From contig DFTH01000013.1 in assembly GCA_002379425.1 (NCBI GenBank), forward strand, positions 14,407 through 78,406: DNA of 64,000 nt. The letters are read 5' to 3'. Shown here piece after piece: positions 61,629 through 64,000 of this stretch. How positions within the stretch are numbered: position 1 is the stretch's first letter; each line of letters starts with the position of its first letter. A program made the translations under genes and the position numbers. The notes below the pieces were generated by a model. The model saw nothing but the letters and a program-made list of their open reading frames with translations. It was not told the DNA's origin and ran no database searches. Source of the stretch: Prevotella sp. UBA4217. Its GTDB lineage: Bacteria; Bacteroidota; Bacteroidia; Bacteroidales; Bacteroidaceae.

Positions 61629-62709
61629 TATGAATATCTCAAGATGGATAAAGGCAATGCCTTTTTGCCTTCTTACCTGTTTACCTTCATCAGCCCAGAC
61701 TGCCAGCAGTCTCTATCAGCCGGGCGTCACCTCCGAGGGCGCTACCTATTTCCTTCCCAAGACGGGCATCCAGATTACCGTACAGGTAGAAAAAAGCAGT
61801 TACACCCCCGGTGAATACTGCAAATATGCCGAGCGTTACCTGCGCATCAAGGGAGTATCCCCTGACCCTTCCGTCAGTTACCGCATTACGGAAATACGTC
61901 AGGGAGCGGTCGCCGTGGCCGACACCACGAAAGGCTATACCGTGAAGTTTGATGCCAAGACCTCGGCAACCAACGTACGTCTCTCCGACGACGGCATCCT
62001 GCTGGCCATCAATGCCGAGCCTAAGAGGCATGAGAGGCCTCAGCCCTTTGTTGCTGCACCACGACCTGCTGCCATCAATCCACGGCAGTATATGTCGGAA
62101 GAAATACTGGCTGCCGGCAGCACCGCCAAGATGGCGGAACTGACGGCACAGGACATCTATGAGATTCGCGAGAGCCGTAACCTGCTGGTGCGCGGACAGG
62201 CCGACAACATGCCGAAGGATGGTGAACAACTACGTCTGATGCTCAGTCAACTCGACCTTCAGGACCGTGCGATGACCAGTCTCTTCACGGGTACGACGGA
62301 GAAGGACACGACGGAGCATACCTTCGTCATCATCCCCGATAGGGACATCACGAACGAAGTAGTCTTCCGCTTCTCTCAGAGAATCGGTCTCGTCGATAAT
62401 GATGACCTCGCAGGCGTACCTTATTATATATCTATAAAGGACCTGAAGACCGTTCCTGCCCCAGACCCAGTCGATTCCAAGAAAAAGAACAAGCAGGTGA
62501 ATGGCATCTATGTGAATATCCCTGGCCGGCTGCGCGCCTCCATCTCCAATACGAAAGAGGTGCTACTCACCTCAGAGTTTCCTGCAGGACAGTTCGGCAA
62601 CGTGGAACTGCTCAGTGGTGCTCTCTTCAACAAGCGCTATACCACGCATCTCTGGCTAAACCCACTCTCGGGAGCCGTCGATCGACTCGAAGCAGAACAA
62701 CCGAAATAA
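61621..62709 (+). CDS. DUF4831 family exported protein
   Basis: A 362-aa protein with signal peptide WIKAMPFCLLTCLPSSAQ. The mature part begins SLYQPGVTSEGATYFLPKTG, a stretch typical of DUF4831. It also has EEILAAGSTAKMAELTAQDI, NMPKDGEQLRLMLSQLDLQD and a C-terminal RRLRA-like beta region. Its function is unknown; it is probably periplasmic or outer-membrane associated. The ATG at 61621 overlaps the nnr stop; 61630 is an alternative. A perfect terminator follows. Confidence 0.85.
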   Translation: MNSMNISRWIKAMPFCLLTCLPSSAQTASSLYQPGVTSEGATYFLPKTGIQITVQVEKSSYTPGEYCKYAERYLRIKGVSPDPSVSYRITEIRQGAVAVADTTKGYTVKFDAKTSATNVRLSDDGILLAINAEPKRHERPQPFVAAPRPAAINPRQYMSEEILAAGSTAKMAELTAQDIYEIRESRNLLVRGQADNMPKDGEQLRLMLSQLDLQDRAMTSLFTGTTEKDTTEHTFVIIPDRDITNEVVFRFSQRIGLVDNDDLAGVPYYISIKDLKTVPAPDPVDSKKKNKQVNGIYVNIPGRLRASISNTKEVLLTSEFPAGQFGNVELLSGALFNKRYTTHLWLNPLSGAVDRLEAEQPK

Positions 62710-62710
62710 A

Positions 62711-62744
62711 ATCAGAAGCCCTGCCAATCGGCAGGGCTTCTGAT
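62711..62744 (+). terminator. Terminator after the DUF4831 gene
   Basis: ATCAGAAGCCCTGCC pairs perfectly with its complement around AATC; possibly bidirectional with the convergent gene. Confidence 0.85.
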
Positions 62745-62754
62745 TAAGACTTCA

Positions 62755-64000
62755 TCACTTGACAACCACCTTACGGTTACCATGGATATAGAGGCCTTTC
62801 TTCACAGGCTTGCTGATGCGCTGTCCGCTCAGGTCGTACCAGGGAGCGTCGTCAGACTGTTCGCTGACCACATCAGAGATGCCACTGGCCAATTTCTTAT
62901 AGGAGACGTTGCGTATTCTCACATCGGCAGCCGTCTTCTTTCCACGGGTACCACTCCCTGACTTCCCGCCTTTATACAGATAGACCCATGTTTCCGCAGC
63001 ACTCTGATACGGAATATTATAGTCGCCCATCTCAGACATACTGATGGCCACGGAGTTCTTGCCGCTCACGGGCTCGTCATCGCCCACCTTCACCATCAAC
63101 TGACTTCCGTTAAGTTCCTGCGAGGTGACGACGATATGCCCCTCACCAGCGGGCACGAGGAAGGTCAGACCAGTGAAGGCTGCGGCAAACTCAGGCGTGC
63201 AAGGTACCACACCCTTTTTAATCGCACCCATTAAATCCGCCAAATTCTGATTCGTATTAAGAATTATCGCCCGCAGGTCAGGATCATAGCCGTCGCCTTC
63301 ATCAGAATCCAGATTCTTCAGAGTGTAGAGGATATCGTTGATTACCGTGTTCGAGAGATCTTTCTCCGTACCGTCATTATTCGTAAAGTCATCAGAGTCC
63401 ATCATCGAGTAGTCCTCCTCTTGGGTGATAGGCCTTATCAAAGCCCCTAACACCTTCAGCCTATAACTGGCCCTGTAAGGCGCATGGCTATCATCACCCT
63501 CGAAAGAGGCAGTGATCCTTGTCGTACCTGATCTAACCAGTGTCACCTCACCTGTTGATTCATTAACAGTGGCCACGCCCTTGTGCGAGGAGGTAAATGT
63601 CAGTGGTAACCCGCTAGGTGCTACCACTACCCGTGGAGCCGTGAAAGGCTCACCCAGTACAGCAGTAACCTCAGTCTTTTCAAAACCGATCCAGGTAGCA
63701 AGTGGTTCAGGTTCGGGATCAGCCTTTGAGACGGTCAGCGTATAAGAGGCGTTGGCGGTATTGTAATTGTCGTTGCCTGCAAAGGTGGCGGTGATGGTCG
63801 CTGTGCCCGCTGCGACCAAAGTCACGGCACCCGTCGAGGCATTCACCGTAGCCACGTTCGTCGCGGAAGACGCGTATGTCAGCGCCAGACCGGCGGGTGT
63901 CGTCGTGGCAGTAGGAACCGTGAACGACTCACCCATCTTGGCAGAGGCCGTCGCAGCGGAGAATGTCACCGATGGCGTAGCCTTGGCCACCGTCAGGGTA
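62755..64000 (-). CDS. Ig-like surface protein, 5' end beyond the window
   Basis: At least 415 codons, open to the right edge. Two Ig-like (Big_2/Big_3-type) repeats are seen: TVPTATTTPAGLALTYASSA with ATVNASTGAVTLVAAGTATI, and TAPRVVVAPSGLPLTFTSS with ATVNESTGEVTLVRSG. They are followed by a region of unknown fold (about 190-340; NQNLADLMGAIKKGVVPCTP, LTFLVPAGEGHIVVTSQEL). The C terminus is WYDLSGQRISKPVKKGLYI, GNRKVVVK, the same signature as the GLUG and C10 proteins. It is probably a secreted or surface protein, consistent with type IX-type sorting (inference). Confidence 0.85.
   Translation of the reverse strand, partial: TLTVAKATPSVTFSAATASAKMGESFTVPTATTTPAGLALTYASSATNVATVNASTGAVTLVAAGTATITATFAGNDNYNTANASYTLTVSKADPEPEPLATWIGFEKTEVTAVLGEPFTAPRVVVAPSGLPLTFTSSHKGVATVNESTGEVTLVRSGTTRITASFEGDDSHAPYRASYRLKVLGALIRPITQEEDYSMMDSDDFTNNDGTEKDLSNTVINDILYTLKNLDSDEGDGYDPDLRAIILNTNQNLADLMGAIKKGVVPCTPEFAAAFTGLTFLVPAGEGHIVVTSQELNGSQLMVKVGDDEPVSGKNSVAISMSEMGDYNIPYQSAAETWVYLYKGGKSGSGTRGKKTAADVRIRNVSYKKLASGISDVVSEQSDDAPWYDLSGQRISKPVKKGLYIHGNRKVVVK

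Overview
The window looks like a chromosome segment of a Bacteroidales bacterium, most likely Prevotella or a close relative. The evidence is: Bacteroidetes -7 boxes (TAnnTTTG) before many genes; type IX secretion genes sprA and porQ; BspA-type leucine-rich and GLUG surface proteins; an Oar-like TonB-dependent receptor; meso-diaminopimelate dehydrogenase; split gcvPA/gcvPB; and eukaryote-type glycyl-tRNA synthetase. Species-level placement is inference.

Layout. 1-4.1 kb is a decayed accessory strip: a possible structured RNA, small hypothetical proteins, a frameshifted secreted protein, and three broken pieces of RecG/AlbA-like ATP-binding proteins. It ends at a tRNA-Ser(GGA) gene whose 3' end is echoed 660 bp away, which suggests a former integration site. 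4.3-10.1 kb is housekeeping and envelope: tatD, a polyprenyl synthase and tonB on minus; porQ, cmk and a FadL-like protein on plus. 10.1-21.2 kb is a surface-protein island: an Ig-like lipoprotein, a 1603-residue GLUG protein, a DUF4143 remnant and a 1528-residue C10 protease/LRR/thioredoxin fusion. Its units are delimited by one palindrome family, and two of its upstream regions are duplicates. 21.3-29.7 kb is ruvA-sprA preceded by a recombination scar. 29.9-32.2 kb is ddh-purN-deoD. 32.3-35.3 kb holds a small porin, a small secreted protein and a fimbrillin-like lipoprotein with a co-transcribed peptide gene. 35.7-43.1 kb is one minus-strand run carrying a panE-like gene, lplA, gcvT, gcvH, gcvPA, gcvPB and lpd, a complete glycine cleavage system with its lipoylation enzyme. 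43.1-48.8 kb is dxs-trkA-trkH-manA. 48.8-50.7 kb is an ABC-type ATPase plus DUF4435 pair in the arrangement of the PARIS anti-phage system. 50.8-57.7 kb holds an FKBP lipoprotein, glyS, tRNA-Val(CAC), an Oar-like receptor and pgeF. 57.7-64 kb holds obg, adk, hpt, nnr, a DUF4831 protein and a surface protein cut by the window edge.

The main unexplained pattern is a set of about 18 short tandem arrays with period 7, 8 or 9 bp. Their unit sequences differ but their placement is similar. They fill stop-to-start gaps inside operons (ddh-purN, gcvPB-lpd, ATPase-DUF4435, glyS-FKBP). They cover the expected -33 region next to -7 boxes (tRNA-Ser, porQ, glyS, nnr). They also sit in frame in tolerant parts of genes (signal peptides, the Obg tail, loops of SprA, Dxs, GcvPB and Lpd). 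Five of them place CTAG at 9-bp intervals. I know of no named element that explains this.

The type IX secretion genes, the signal-peptide-bearing surface proteins and a shared C-terminal signature (Y-x-[LV]-x-G ... GLYI ... K-V-x-x-K) on three of them, with a degenerate version on a fourth, fit a secretion machine with its cargo. This is inferred from family knowledge and not shown by the sequence alone.
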